Assembly: GCF_002163585.1 (NCBI RefSeq)
Contig: NZ_CP015579.1
Span: forward strand, 1,674,001-1,738,000
DNA length: 64,000 bases
Reading direction: 5' to 3'
DNA from: Tatumella citrea
GTDB taxonomy: Bacteria; Pseudomonadota; Gammaproteobacteria; Enterobacterales; Enterobacteriaceae
A model generated the notes under the pieces. It was given only the letters and a program-made list of their open reading frames with translations. It ran no database searches and was not told the DNA's origin. A program made the position numbers and the translations under genes. Position 1 is the stretch's first letter; each line of letters begins with the position of its first letter. This document shows positions 18,435 to 27,969 of the stretch, piece after piece.

Positions 18435-19217
18435 TTAACCTTCGACAGACTGAATGGCAGCACTCAGGTCATCGGGATTGAGATCGGCATTACGGAAATC
18501 GTTGTCGGCAGGAAAATCGATCACCAGTTTATCGATAGTTCCAAAGGTCAGGCGGCCTTCACCGATAACATAATCCAGCAGATGGCCTCCGCTGCTACGT
18601 TGCTGGTTGATAAAATGTTCGTGATAGCCCGCCACATTAACCCCCTGCATATATTCAGGCGTCAGGAAGCCCACCAGTACGCCGTCCTGATGCTCAAAAT
18701 GAAATACCGGCTGTTCTTCTACGGCCTGCATCATGGGTTTGTAAGGGCGGTGCTGTTGCGGGACGGTCCGCGTATCGGCTTTTTCAAAATGCCCGTCGAT
18801 ACGCAGGGCACAAAACAGATTTTTGCTGGCGATATTCTCATCAATGATCTGATGAATTTGCTGCCGGGTATGCGGTGTTGTAATGGTGTATTCGTGGGTG
18901 GGGTTGAAAAATGTCATCACAGCAAACGGTGTTTTCTGTTCTGCGCGGGCAGGGCGGGCAGTACCGTCACTGCGAAGCTGGAACACGTTACTGTTAAAGG
19001 CGATCATTTCACCGTCGAGATGGTTAAAGGTCCCCAGGCCGAAATCGCCGTGATCGAGTAACTGACGGATGGTGGTATCACCTTCATAGACACCACTCAG
19101 TAATGCACTCATCAATGATGCCTGGTAGATAACATTTTCACCGCGCTGGTGCTGTAGTTTCAGGGCGGCCCGCGTAATATCACTGAGACATGTACAACCG
19201 CAACTGGCTGTTTCCAT
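18435..19217 (-). CDS. budA: Alpha-acetolactate decarboxylase
   Basis: 260 residues, the family length (Klebsiella BudA 259). It begins METASCGCTC and has the characteristic YQASLMSALLSGVYEG, GLGTFNHLDGEM and the zinc-binding region ending in GYHEHFINQQRSSGGH, with the metal-ligand histidines. It turns acetolactate into acetoin. The start at 19217 has AGGAAA upstream and gives the family N-terminus; the frame is open to 19337. The divergent budR lies 105 bp away. Confidence 0.94.
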   Translation of the reverse strand: METASCGCTCLSDITRAALKLQHQRGENVIYQASLMSALLSGVYEGDTTIRQLLDHGDFGLGTFNHLDGEMIAFNSNVFQLRSDGTARPARAEQKTPFAVMTFFNPTHEYTITTPHTRQQIHQIIDENIASKNLFCALRIDGHFEKADTRTVPQQHRPYKPMMQAVEEQPVFHFEHQDGVLVGFLTPEYMQGVNVAGYHEHFINQQRSSGGHLLDYVIGEGRLTFGTIDKLVIDFPADNDFRNADLNPDDLSAAIQSVEG

Positions 19218-19322
19218 GATGGTTTCCTGTATATGTTGTTCATCACCTTGAGGACTACAGGTTGACAGGAAGCCTTTAACAATACCAATATGATGGGGTG
19301 TCCACTTTAAGACGTTTTTGAT

Positions 19323-20198
19323 ATGGAATTGCGCCATTTACGCTATTTTGTTGCGGTTGCAGAAGCTGGTAACTTTACCCGTGCAGCAGAGACTCTGGGG
19401 ATCTCACAACCTCCGTTAAGCCAGCAGATACAGCGGCTGGAGCATGAATTAGGTAGCCCGCTGTTTCGTCGTCTGACCCGCACGGTGGAACTGACTCCGG
19501 CAGGTCAGGTGCTATATGAAGATGCTATCAAAATACTGAAAATGTCTGATGCCGCCTTCGAAAAAGCGCGGAGCGTTGGCCGCGGTCTGAGCGGTTCATT
19601 ACGCATTGGATTTGCTTCCTCCACCGCGCTCAACCCTCAGGTATTTTCGCTGCTGCACAGCTTCCGCGAACACTATCCGATGATTAATCTGTATCCCGGA
19701 GAGTTGCATATGGCTGCTCTGGTGAATGAACTGTTGAAAGGCAGCATCGACCTGGGTTTTATCCGTTTACCCTGTGCCCGCAGCCATGAACTGGAGTACC
19801 GGGTCATGGATACCGAACAAATGGTCGTGGCTCTGCCGGCGAATCACCCGCTGGCCGGTAAGGCAGAACTCGCGTCACTGGCTGAATTAGCCGATGAAAC
19901 ACTGATTATCTTCCCCCGGGAAATTTCTCCGGGTTTATATGACTCAGTCATCACCGCCTGTACCCGGGCTGGGTTTAATCCGCCGACCGTGGCTCAGGCT
20001 CCACAGACAACTTCGGCTATCAGTATGGTGGCGACAGGATTTGGCTATACAGTGGTGCCTGCTTCGCTGGGCAAAATTGATCAGGCGAATGTGCGTTATC
20101 TGCCGATTAACGGAACACCGCTAACCGCTCAGGTGGCACTGGCATGGCGCCGCCATAATCTGAGTAAGGCGGGGGAGCATTTTCTGGCGTTGTTGTAG
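19323..20198 (+). CDS. budR: LysR regulator of the acetoin operon
   Basis: 291 residues. The N-terminal LysR helix-turn-helix (MELRHLRYFVAVAEAGN, then ISQPPLSQQI) precedes a co-inducer domain with GSLRIGFASS. It resembles BudR/AlsR, acetate-responsive activators. Placed divergent from budA-budB, the usual arrangement, so it should control that operon and itself. Confidence 0.88.
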   Translation: MELRHLRYFVAVAEAGNFTRAAETLGISQPPLSQQIQRLEHELGSPLFRRLTRTVELTPAGQVLYEDAIKILKMSDAAFEKARSVGRGLSGSLRIGFASSTALNPQVFSLLHSFREHYPMINLYPGELHMAALVNELLKGSIDLGFIRLPCARSHELEYRVMDTEQMVVALPANHPLAGKAELASLAELADETLIIFPREISPGLYDSVITACTRAGFNPPTVAQAPQTTSAISMVATGFGYTVVPASLGKIDQANVRYLPINGTPLTAQVALAWRRHNLSKAGEHFLALL

Positions 20199-20208
20199 TG
20201 AGCTGAGG

Positions 20209-20238
20209 GGCTGGCGGCGAAAAAATACGCCGCCAGCC
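20209..20238. terminator. Hairpin between convergent budR and gss
   Basis: Perfect 11-bp stem GGCTGGCGGCG / CGCCGCCAGCC with loop AAAAAATA. Very stable; probably serves both convergent transcripts. Confidence 0.7.
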
Positions 20239-20247
20239 GTTATAGCA

Positions 20248-22125
20248 TCAGTCCCTGAAATTGCGGTCTTTAACAATTCTTAGTGGTTCGATGTCACTCT
20301 CTTTTTTAATGACCAGCGTCGGATCAGATCGCAGACAGGCGCCGCCGTAATGTCCTCCGACAGTGAAGGTGCAGACCTGAATATAACGACCGGCCACCTG
20401 TGGCAGGCACCATAATTGCTGATAAATATTGGTCTGATGGGCGAATTTACCGGCGGTCTCATCCAGTAACTGCTGCTGATGGCTGACCAGTCCGATATTA
20501 TTCCCGCATCTTCCTCCCACCGGTTTAATTGCATAACCGGTCTGTTTGAGTTCATCATTCACCGTAAAATCGGTATCCAGCAGATACTGATGATGAGGGA
20601 ACAGTGACCAGAGGATCGGCAGAATCGCTTTATTGCCCGGGATAACCGTCCAGAGTGGTTCGAATACCATCACTTCCGGGCGCAGTAGTACATCCATCAG
20701 CCTTACCTGGTCTGCTTCGCCGGTGCGGATAGGTAAGGCCGCAGCGCTGTCAGCTTCACTTTCCTGGCGTAACTGCTCCAGTACTGTTTCCCAGGCCCAG
20801 GTTTTCCAGACACAATTCACTTCCCGCTGATCAGCGTCTATTAAACGTCCGGTTGCACTCCAGTGCAGTTCACTAAGGCCATGCAGAATCTTACTGTCAA
20901 AACCAGCCTCGCGAAGCGCCTGCTGCATCAGTAATGCATGGTAGTTCTCTTCGACATCGTTATCCTGAAGGATGTGGACAAACGGCAACGCATCGCTGTG
21001 CTTCCAGGCCGCTGCCAGGTTCTCTACCAGCCGACGGCAGGGGTCTTTGCCCTCCGTGACTCCAGCTTGACGGGCCCAGTGCCCGAGGATAACACCGGCT
21101 TCGGTATGACATGAGGCTGAGTCTGCGTTGTATTCGTAAACTTTAAGGCCCCGGTGGTCCAGGCAGAAATCCAGCCGTCCGGTCACCATATGATGACGCC
21201 GCCGTTGCCAGGACAATCTCAGTCGTGGCCAGAGAATCTCCGGAATATCAAACAACCTCAGTAATGAGTCATCGCGCAACACTTTTTCGGTGGCATGCAG
21301 ATACATCAGGTGAAGTTCGTTGGTAGCACTGATCAGTTCCTGCTCAGCACTGCGTGAAATAGTAAAATACTGATAAGGGTCAGCGTTGATGACATGACCA
21401 TGGTTGGCAACGATATAGGCGTGCTGAACCGGATCACTTTCATCCAGCCACGGCCCCGAAAATTGTCCTTGCTGGCTGACTTGTTGTGCATGAATATCGA
21501 GTAGTGCAGCATCGGTTTGCGGGCGTGGCAGGCTGTCGTTGCTGTCGCAGGTCTGCACCATCCAGCCAAGAATTTCGGTATCATCGAAAGTATCTTTGAT
21601 ATAAAAACCGCCATTTTCACGGCGTAACTCGAGTTCACGGGTCCATTGCTGACCGGCGGGTAACGGGCTGTGAATCACGTTTTGTTCAACGATTTGCACT
21701 CTGTCCGCAAATACCCTGGTAATAATGGCCACATGCCCGGTTTCGTCAAATTCGCCTCCCTGTTGCCAGATTAACAAGGCTCCCGATACCGGTGGGCGCT
21801 GACTGCCGTTTGCGAACGCCTGCAAAGGCAATATTTCGTCGTTGATGACCTGACGCAGAAAGCGCAATGAGAAAATTTCATAGGCCATTCTGACATCGGT
21901 AAACACCATGCCGTAGTTGAGATAAAGAAAACGCCGGGCAAATTCCACACACTGCCATTTGTAACCCATAAATTCGCTGCCCAGAAAACTGCGCATCGAG
22001 GCATCATCGGGATATTCTTCACTGTCTAATGAATCATAATCGGAAGAATAGATAGCGACGCCACCGGGGGCATACCCCAGCAGGGTGCCAAACGGTGCAT
22101 GTTTACTGGTGAGATCCACAGTCAT
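20248..22125 (-). CDS. gss: Bifunctional glutathionylspermidine synthetase/amidase
   Basis: 625 residues (E. coli Gss 619). The N-terminal CHAP amidase (about 1-195) has the catalytic Cys in GYKWQCVEFARRF and His in TGHVAII. The C-terminal ATP-grasp synthetase has WPRLRLSWQRRRHH, VYEYNADSASCHTEA and VIPGNKAILPILW. It makes and hydrolyses glutathionylspermidine, linking thiol redox and polyamine pools. The start at 22125 matches the family N-terminus (SKHAPFGTLLGYAPGG); the upstream extension to 22221 is not conserved. Confidence 0.95.
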   Translation of the reverse strand: MTVDLTSKHAPFGTLLGYAPGGVAIYSSDYDSLDSEEYPDDASMRSFLGSEFMGYKWQCVEFARRFLYLNYGMVFTDVRMAYEIFSLRFLRQVINDEILPLQAFANGSQRPPVSGALLIWQQGGEFDETGHVAIITRVFADRVQIVEQNVIHSPLPAGQQWTRELELRRENGGFYIKDTFDDTEILGWMVQTCDSNDSLPRPQTDAALLDIHAQQVSQQGQFSGPWLDESDPVQHAYIVANHGHVINADPYQYFTISRSAEQELISATNELHLMYLHATEKVLRDDSLLRLFDIPEILWPRLRLSWQRRRHHMVTGRLDFCLDHRGLKVYEYNADSASCHTEAGVILGHWARQAGVTEGKDPCRRLVENLAAAWKHSDALPFVHILQDNDVEENYHALLMQQALREAGFDSKILHGLSELHWSATGRLIDADQREVNCVWKTWAWETVLEQLRQESEADSAAALPIRTGEADQVRLMDVLLRPEVMVFEPLWTVIPGNKAILPILWSLFPHHQYLLDTDFTVNDELKQTGYAIKPVGGRCGNNIGLVSHQQQLLDETAGKFAHQTNIYQQLWCLPQVAGRYIQVCTFTVGGHYGGACLRSDPTLVIKKESDIEPLRIVKDRNFRD

Positions 22126-22400
22126 ACTTTTTGCCTTATGCCATACAGAATAACAGCCAACGGGCTGTCTGTTGCTGAAGGTTGCACGCAGCGACCCAAT
22201 GGCCGCTGTTCGTTGCAACATTGGCCCGGAGCAAAATGCTGAGCAGAACGCTCAGCAGATGGGGCGGGTGTCACTATCATAGCACTGTTTTACCCGGATG
22301 TTGGTGCAGGCGGGGATTGCAGTAAAGTGACATTGTCACTAATTTTTCGCTTCGCTTTCAGCACCTTTCCCGATCCGGCGGGAGAAGGGCTACGGAAGAT

Positions 22401-24065
22401 TTACAATGATATGGTCAATTCTCCCAGTTTATTCACCAGTGCCATATTTTCTCTATAATCGACCGGGCAGGCGATTACAGTGACACCGTTGCCATCCAGT
22501 GCCTGATTCAGCGCTGGCAATAACTGCTCTGCATGGTTAATCAGGCAGCCGGTAGCACCGAAGCTTTCAGCATATTTCACAAAATCAGGGTTACCAAAGT
22601 CCACTGAATCATGTGCCCCTTCTTCGATATCCATTTTCCACTTTATCAGTCCGTAACTGCCGTCAACCCAGATAAGCACCACCAGTGGGATTTTTTCGCG
22701 GACTGCGGTTTCAATTTCCTGAGAATTCATCATAAAACTACCGTCGCCCATCACCGCTAATACCTTGCGCTCAGGACAGGCCAGTTTAGCGGCTAACGCT
22801 CCGGGCAGTGAAAAAGCCATCGTTGATAATCCGTTAGACGTCAGACAGGTCAGTGGCTGCCATGCCGGATACAGACGCGATACCCACATTTTAATCGCGC
22901 CGGTATCTGCCAGCACAATATCCTTATCCCCCATAGCGGCACGCATATCAGCAACAATACGTTGAGGTTTCAGAGGGAAACTATTGTCCTGGCGACCATT
23001 TTCCAGCTCTTCCAGACGTAGCTGGCGGATTTTGCTCTCAGCAGGTTGTTGATGCAGTGGCGAACTTCCGAGGGCGACAGATAGTGCCTGCAGGCTCTGA
23101 GAAATATCGGCAATGACACTGATTTCGGCCGTATAGTGGCTGTCGGTATCCGGCAAAAAGCTATTGATGTGAATGATCCGCTTATCGCCTTCAGGGTTCA
23201 TTCGTTCCGGGGCAAACTCCTGTAATTCATAACCTATCGCCAGAATCACATCCGCCTTATCGAAGGCAAAGTTTTCATAATCATGGCGCATGAAACCCAT
23301 CACTCCCAGCGAATGCTTGCTGCGGTCGCTGATTACTCCTTTGCCCATGAAGGTTGTTGCGGTTGGTATCTGAAACTGTTCAACAAACTGGTTCAATGCG
23401 TCCGATGCCTTCTGACGTGCAACACCGTGGCCCGCCAGGATGACGGGAAACCTGCTGTTGCGCAATATTGCAGCAGCGGCACTAATCGCCTGGCTGTCCG
23501 GCGCTGAAGGAAGCGATTTTACCGGCAGCAAGGGTTGCAAAGAATCCGGAACCGGCATGGCTTCGATATCCTGTGGTACAGCAAGGTAGGTCGCTCCGGG
23601 GCGTTCCTGCTGTGCGATACGAAAGGCTTTGCGTACCATTTCGGCGCTGGATTGTGGGGTGAAAATCGTCTCCGCCCACTGAGACACCGGCCGAAACATG
23701 GCCGGCAGATCAACTATCTGGTGAGATTCTTTATAAATACGGTTTAATCCTACCTGAGCAGAAATGGCGACCAGCGGACTGGAATCAGTTTGTGCATCCG
23801 CGGTGCCGAGCAGCAGGTTGATAGCACCCGGCCCAAGCGTGGCAGTACAGACCCCGGCCTTGCCGGTCAGACGGCCATAAATATCGGCCATAAACGAGGC
23901 TGCCTGTTCGTGGCGTACCAGAATAAAACGTATTTTATCAGAGGCAGTGATCGCCCTGACAAATTTGATATTTTCCTCACCCGGAATACCAAAAACATAT
24001 TCCACCCCTTCAGCTTCAAGGCAGGAAACCAAAAATTCTGCGACATTTCTCGTCTGATGAGTCAT
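22401..24065 (-). CDS. Acetolactate-synthase-like ThDP enzyme (second paralogue)
   Basis: 554 residues with the three ThDP-enzyme domains. The catalytic Glu is in VRHEQAASFMADIYGRLTGK, and the ThDP motif is GDGSFMMNSQE...VDGSYGLIKW. It is clearly distinct from budB (that gene has [10 protein letters not shown]), so it need not make acetolactate. The gene follows an AEC transporter by 47 bp, an operon pattern seen with carboxylate use. It is usually annotated as acetolactate synthase; a 2-oxo-acid decarboxylase or ligase role is also possible. Confidence 0.75.
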   Translation of the reverse strand: MTHQTRNVAEFLVSCLEAEGVEYVFGIPGEENIKFVRAITASDKIRFILVRHEQAASFMADIYGRLTGKAGVCTATLGPGAINLLLGTADAQTDSSPLVAISAQVGLNRIYKESHQIVDLPAMFRPVSQWAETIFTPQSSAEMVRKAFRIAQQERPGATYLAVPQDIEAMPVPDSLQPLLPVKSLPSAPDSQAISAAAAILRNSRFPVILAGHGVARQKASDALNQFVEQFQIPTATTFMGKGVISDRSKHSLGVMGFMRHDYENFAFDKADVILAIGYELQEFAPERMNPEGDKRIIHINSFLPDTDSHYTAEISVIADISQSLQALSVALGSSPLHQQPAESKIRQLRLEELENGRQDNSFPLKPQRIVADMRAAMGDKDIVLADTGAIKMWVSRLYPAWQPLTCLTSNGLSTMAFSLPGALAAKLACPERKVLAVMGDGSFMMNSQEIETAVREKIPLVVLIWVDGSYGLIKWKMDIEEGAHDSVDFGNPDFVKYAESFGATGCLINHAEQLLPALNQALDGNGVTVIACPVDYRENMALVNKLGELTISL

Positions 24066-24112
24066 ACATTTTCTCCAAAAAACGGTTTTGAAATAACACC
24101 AGGCAACGGAAA

Positions 24113-25048
24113 TTAATTACCCCCCAGGTAGTACAACAATCCGCCCATAGTGATGATGGAAAATAAGGTGCTAAAAAACAGAATTGAGGCAATCTCCTGT
24201 TCTGCAGTGTTGTACTGCACCGCCAGAATGACGCATACCGACGCGGTAGGGATCGCCATGCTGACCACCGATAAGTGCAGTGTCTGACGGTCTGTATGCA
24301 GCCAAAGAGCCAGAGCCAGAATTGCCAGTGGTAACAGAATATTTTTTGCGAGTACTGCCAGAACAACCGTACGGTTAATAACGACGTGGTAGGAGTAGAG
24401 GATGATTCCGGAGGCAAACAATGCAACCCCGCCGGTAGTTCCCCCAAGCAGTTGCAGAGCACTGCGAATTTGTTCAGGAATATGCAGATTGAGCAGTAAT
24501 AAGATTAAGGCCAGCAGTGGAGCCCAGACCACCGGCTCCTTTAACGTATGCAGAATATGCTGCATAAATCCTGCATCTTTTCTGTCCGGAGAACCTGCGG
24601 AGAGGATCAGTAACGTTACCGGGACCTGGAACAGGTTCATGATAATGCTGCATAAGGCGATGGGCAGGGTGCTGATAGTGCCATACAAATGCCCCATCAC
24701 CGGCACCCCAACGAAAGGAACCGCCGGACCGGCTATTGCCAGCGCCAGCAAAGCCGCCAGGCCTGAAGGTTGCCGAAAAACATAACGCACCAGCACAAAT
24801 ACCAGCAGGTAACCACCGATCATGCCTGCCATTAATATCAGCGCAATGGTACCCTGAGAGAGCAGTACGGTTCGGGAAAGTCCCATCATTCCGGCGAATA
24901 ATGTCAGTGGCAGAGCATAAAGCATCACCATCCGGTTAAGTATTGTCCCCTGACCGGAATCAAAATCATGGTGCCAGCCGGCCAGGAACCCCAGTAGCAA
25001 CGTCACAACGATCGGTAACAGTGCTGCAATAATTAACGTAATCACCAT
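24113..25048 (-). CDS. AEC-family (auxin efflux carrier/malonate-type) transporter
   Basis: 311 residues with about ten membrane segments and the AEC halves: N-terminal LPIVVTLLLGFLAG, N-R-MVMLYALPLTLF, and central KEPVVWAPLLALIL, much as in E. coli YfdV and MdcF. These carriers move malate, malonate or similar anions. It is first in a two-gene operon with the ThDP enzyme, so it may supply or export that enzyme's 2-oxo-acid substrate or product. Confidence 0.82.
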   Translation of the reverse strand: MVITLIIAALLPIVVTLLLGFLAGWHHDFDSGQGTILNRMVMLYALPLTLFAGMMGLSRTVLLSQGTIALILMAGMIGGYLLVFVLVRYVFRQPSGLAALLALAIAGPAVPFVGVPVMGHLYGTISTLPIALCSIIMNLFQVPVTLLILSAGSPDRKDAGFMQHILHTLKEPVVWAPLLALILLLLNLHIPEQIRSALQLLGGTTGGVALFASGIILYSYHVVINRTVVLAVLAKNILLPLAILALALWLHTDRQTLHLSVVSMAIPTASVCVILAVQYNTAEQEIASILFFSTLFSIITMGGLLYYLGGN

Positions 25049-25634
25049 TTCTCCCTGCTATTTTCAGGCGAAATCGCTGGCACTCAGACCAGGACTGAAG
25101 GTGAAGTATACAGTAGCCATAATTAACCATTATGTATATACGGTTAATGGTTGTTAAAAGCGATAACCGGGGTTATATGTCTTACGGTAACAGATTGTTG
25201 TCGATTATTATGCTGCTTTTAATAAACGTAGATAATTTTGAAAATAGTTACCTGGTTGAAATTAAACCATTGTTTTATTGAAATTTATTGTGATGTGGCA
25301 GGGTTGTGTAAATTGCGTGCTTTTCCCGGGGAAGGGCCATGTGCTGACAAATATGAGTCCCCGGAATCTCAGTAGCAGATAGCTGACGTAATTTATGTTA
25401 CTCAATATATATGGGCTGTGGTTAATGATATTTTATGCTGCCCATATAAATAATATTGATAATTTTCTCTGGGCGGAGAATGACTACCGGTTGCTCCGGG
25501 CAGGCTGAAAACTTTGTACCTGCGGATGAATTCCATGCTGCAAATAAAATTGCCGGGGGCTATATTTACAGTAGGTATTGATGATACCGCTCCAAATCCC
25601 GTATTTTCTGATCACTGACCCGGACGATAATACT
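25049..25634. other. AT-rich intergenic region upstream of cbpA
   Basis: 586 bp with no supported gene, distinctly AT-rich. It contains a 9-bp inverted repeat TATATGGGC (25408-25416) / GCCCATATA (25440-25448) spaced by 23 nt, which could be a dyad operator. Promoters for the AEC operon and for cbpA should both lie here. cbpA is RpoS-linked in E. coli; I cannot place its promoter with confidence. Confidence 0.4.
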
Positions 25635-26573
25635 ATGGAATTAAAGGATTATTACGCCATCCTGGGAGTAGAGCGTGGTGCAGACCTGAAGGCAATTAAA
25701 ACTGCCTATCGTCGTCTGGCACGCAAATACCACCCGGATGTGAGTAGTGAAAAAGATGCTGAAGCACAGTTCAAAGAGGTTGCTGAAGCTTATGAGGTGC
25801 TGAAAGATGACCAGCGCCGCGAAGAATATGACACGCTTTGGCAACACCGCAATGACCCTCGTTTTAATTCACAGCAGTCTGCCGGAGAATCATACTCCGC
25901 CGGTGATGCTGGTGAACACGCCGATTTTTCAGACTTCTTTAATTCGATGTTTGGCCAGCAGAGGCAGAGACAACAGAACCGTCAGCCACGACCTGAGCGC
26001 GGCCAGGATATAGAGACTGAGGTCGCGGTGTTCCTTGAAGAAGCTCAACACGGGGAAACACGAACTGTCCGTTATAGTCTGCCGGTCTACAACCTGTTTG
26101 GTCAGGTTGTTCAGGAAATCCCGAAAACCCTGAATGTGAAAATCCCGGCAGGAGTCGGGGACGGTGAACGTATTCGCCTTAAAGGCCAGGGCGTTCCGGG
26201 AAGTGATGGCGGACCTGCCGGAGACCTTTATCTGGTGATTCGTATTGCTCCGCATCCGCTATTTGATGTGGTGGGAAATGATCTGGAAGTGGTTCTGCCG
26301 CTGGCCCCCTGGGAAGCAGTACTCGGCACTAAAGTATCATTACCCACTCTGCAGGACAGTATTTTACTGACCATCCCGGCAGGAACTCAGGCCGGACAGC
26401 GGTTGCGGGTAAAAGGTAAAGGATTGAGTGGCAAAAAACATCAGGGGGATTTGTACGCCATCATCAGGATTGTCGTGCCACCGGCTGGCGATGCGGCCAG
26501 TCGTGAGTTGTGGCAAAAACTGGCGGAAGCCCAAACCGGCTATGATCCGCGCCAGGGCTGGGGGAAAAAATAA
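25635..26573 (+). CDS. cbpA: Curved-DNA-binding co-chaperone CbpA
   Basis: 312 residues. The J domain (about 1-70) has [12 protein letters not shown], then the HPD motif in RKYHPDV at about 36-38, and QRREEYD. A Gly/Ser-rich linker and two DnaJ-type C-terminal beta domains follow, without the zinc finger of DnaJ. It assists DnaK and binds DNA of stationary-phase cells. The ATG at 25635 gives the E. coli N-terminus; a longer frame to 25578 is not conserved. It overlaps cbpM by TAATG. Confidence 0.94.
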   Translation: MELKDYYAILGVERGADLKAIKTAYRRLARKYHPDVSSEKDAEAQFKEVAEAYEVLKDDQRREEYDTLWQHRNDPRFNSQQSAGESYSAGDAGEHADFSDFFNSMFGQQRQRQQNRQPRPERGQDIETEVAVFLEEAQHGETRTVRYSLPVYNLFGQVVQEIPKTLNVKIPAGVGDGERIRLKGQGVPGSDGGPAGDLYLVIRIAPHPLFDVVGNDLEVVLPLAPWEAVLGTKVSLPTLQDSILLTIPAGTQAGQRLRVKGKGLSGKKHQGDLYAIIRIVVPPAGDAASRELWQKLAEAQTGYDPRQGWGKK

Positions 26574-26884
26574 TGGCAACTGTGAATATCCGTTTTACGG
26601 TCACTGAGTTTTGTCTGCACACCGGGGTTTCAGCCGCCGAGCTGAACGAAATTATTGGCCTGGGAGTCCTGGAGCCTGCCGCCCAACAGCCTCAGGCTAC
26701 AGAGTGGTTGTTTGATGAGGATGCCCTGGCTATCTGTCTGCGTGCGCAACGGTTACGCCGGGAACTGGAACTGGACTGGCCCGGTATTGCTGTGGCATTG
26801 TCTTTACTCGACGAAATTGATCGGCTGAACACTGAAAATCGCCAGCTTAATCAGCGGTTGTTGCGGTTTATTGCTGAGCAGTAA
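26573..26884 (+). CDS. cbpM: CbpA modulator CbpM
   Basis: 103 residues, a MerR-like fold ([26 protein letters not shown]) with a C-terminal helix for dimerisation ([18 protein letters not shown]). CbpM binds the CbpA J domain and inhibits it. It is translationally coupled to cbpA. Confidence 0.92.
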   Translation: MATVNIRFTVTEFCLHTGVSAAELNEIIGLGVLEPAAQQPQATEWLFDEDALAICLRAQRLRRELELDWPGIAVALSLLDEIDRLNTENRQLNQRLLRFIAEQ

Positions 26885-26943
26885 CGAGACTTATCCGGCC
26901 TGCAGTCTGCAGAGCCGGAAACTATTGCCACACGGAATGCTTC

Positions 26944-27843
26944 ATGACCAAAAAATTGTATTTGTTGCAGGTTCAGCCGGAAGGAAAAATTCTTGAGCTG
27001 GATCCGGATAATGGTGAGCTGCGTACGCTGGTAGACGGACTAAAAACCCACCCGGACGGTATCGCTCTCGACCGGTCTGCCAACAGGTTGTATGTCAGCT
27101 ATATGGGGGCTGAAATCAGCCCTGACTCGCTGGAATTTTTCCAGGCCGATGGCCGACTGGAATCGATGACAACCGAAGGTACTGACCGGAGGTTGCTGGC
27201 AGGCAACGGGCTGTTTGTCACTGGCAAACAACTGGTACATGACGCGGAAAACCACTGGCTCTACTGGTGTGACCGCGAAGGTATGCGGGTATTCCGGGCC
27301 AGAGAAGATGGCAGTGAACTTACGGTGCTGGTGCAGGCCGGTTTATTCCCAGCCCAATCCCGTGATTACACTCGTCAGTGTGTCGGAGTCGCACTCGATC
27401 ATCAACATGGTCATATTTACTGGACACAGAAAGGTCCGTCGAAAGGTGGTAAAGGCCGTATTCTGCGTGCCGGACTGACATTACCGAAGGGTGCCGAAGC
27501 GGATAACCGCCCGGATATTGAAGTCGTGATGGCGGATCTCCCTGAGCCAATTGATCTGGAATTTGATGCGGCGGCCGGAGTGATGTACTGGACAGACCGT
27601 GGCGATGATGCGAAGGGTGGAAATTCGCTGAACTGCGCCCGGCTGGTGGATGGCCGGTTCACCGATCATCAGATTCTGGCAGACGGGCTGGAAGAGGGAA
27701 TTGCCCTGGTCAGTGACGCAGAGAGTGGCAGAATGTGGCTGACCGATCTGGGCGGTAATGTCTGGGAATACTCGCTGACCCGTGGTGGCCCGTTAAAACA
27801 TATCCTCAAACTGGGCCCACTGACGGGCATTACTTACGGCTAA
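26944..27843 (+). CDS. YWTD/NHL-type beta-propeller protein
   Basis: 299 residues without a signal peptide. Repeats carrying LDL-receptor-type signatures are visible: LYWCDREGMRVFRA near residues 105-118, IYWTQKGPSKGG and MYWTDRGDDAKGG, each in a propeller blade. Similar bacterial proteins resemble SMP-30/gluconolactonase-like enzymes, but no catalytic set can be identified with confidence. It lies 59 bp after cbpM and may be read from the same promoter. Function unknown. Confidence 0.7.
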   Translation: MTKKLYLLQVQPEGKILELDPDNGELRTLVDGLKTHPDGIALDRSANRLYVSYMGAEISPDSLEFFQADGRLESMTTEGTDRRLLAGNGLFVTGKQLVHDAENHWLYWCDREGMRVFRAREDGSELTVLVQAGLFPAQSRDYTRQCVGVALDHQHGHIYWTQKGPSKGGKGRILRAGLTLPKGAEADNRPDIEVVMADLPEPIDLEFDAAAGVMYWTDRGDDAKGGNSLNCARLVDGRFTDHQILADGLEEGIALVSDAESGRMWLTDLGGNVWEYSLTRGGPLKHILKLGPLTGITYG

Positions 27844-27969
27844 TCCCGGCCGGTGTCAGAGCAAAATGGCGGGTTCTGCGCAGCACTGTTGGCAGATGGC
27901 TGTCTGTGCCTGCCGTGGTACCCGGCAAAAATGAAACTGACCTGAATCGCAGGGTTTCGGGTCAGCGTG

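Noticed and set aside
22126..22221. N-terminal extension of Gss
   Set aside because: Not conserved; the start at 22125 gives the E. coli-type N-terminus.
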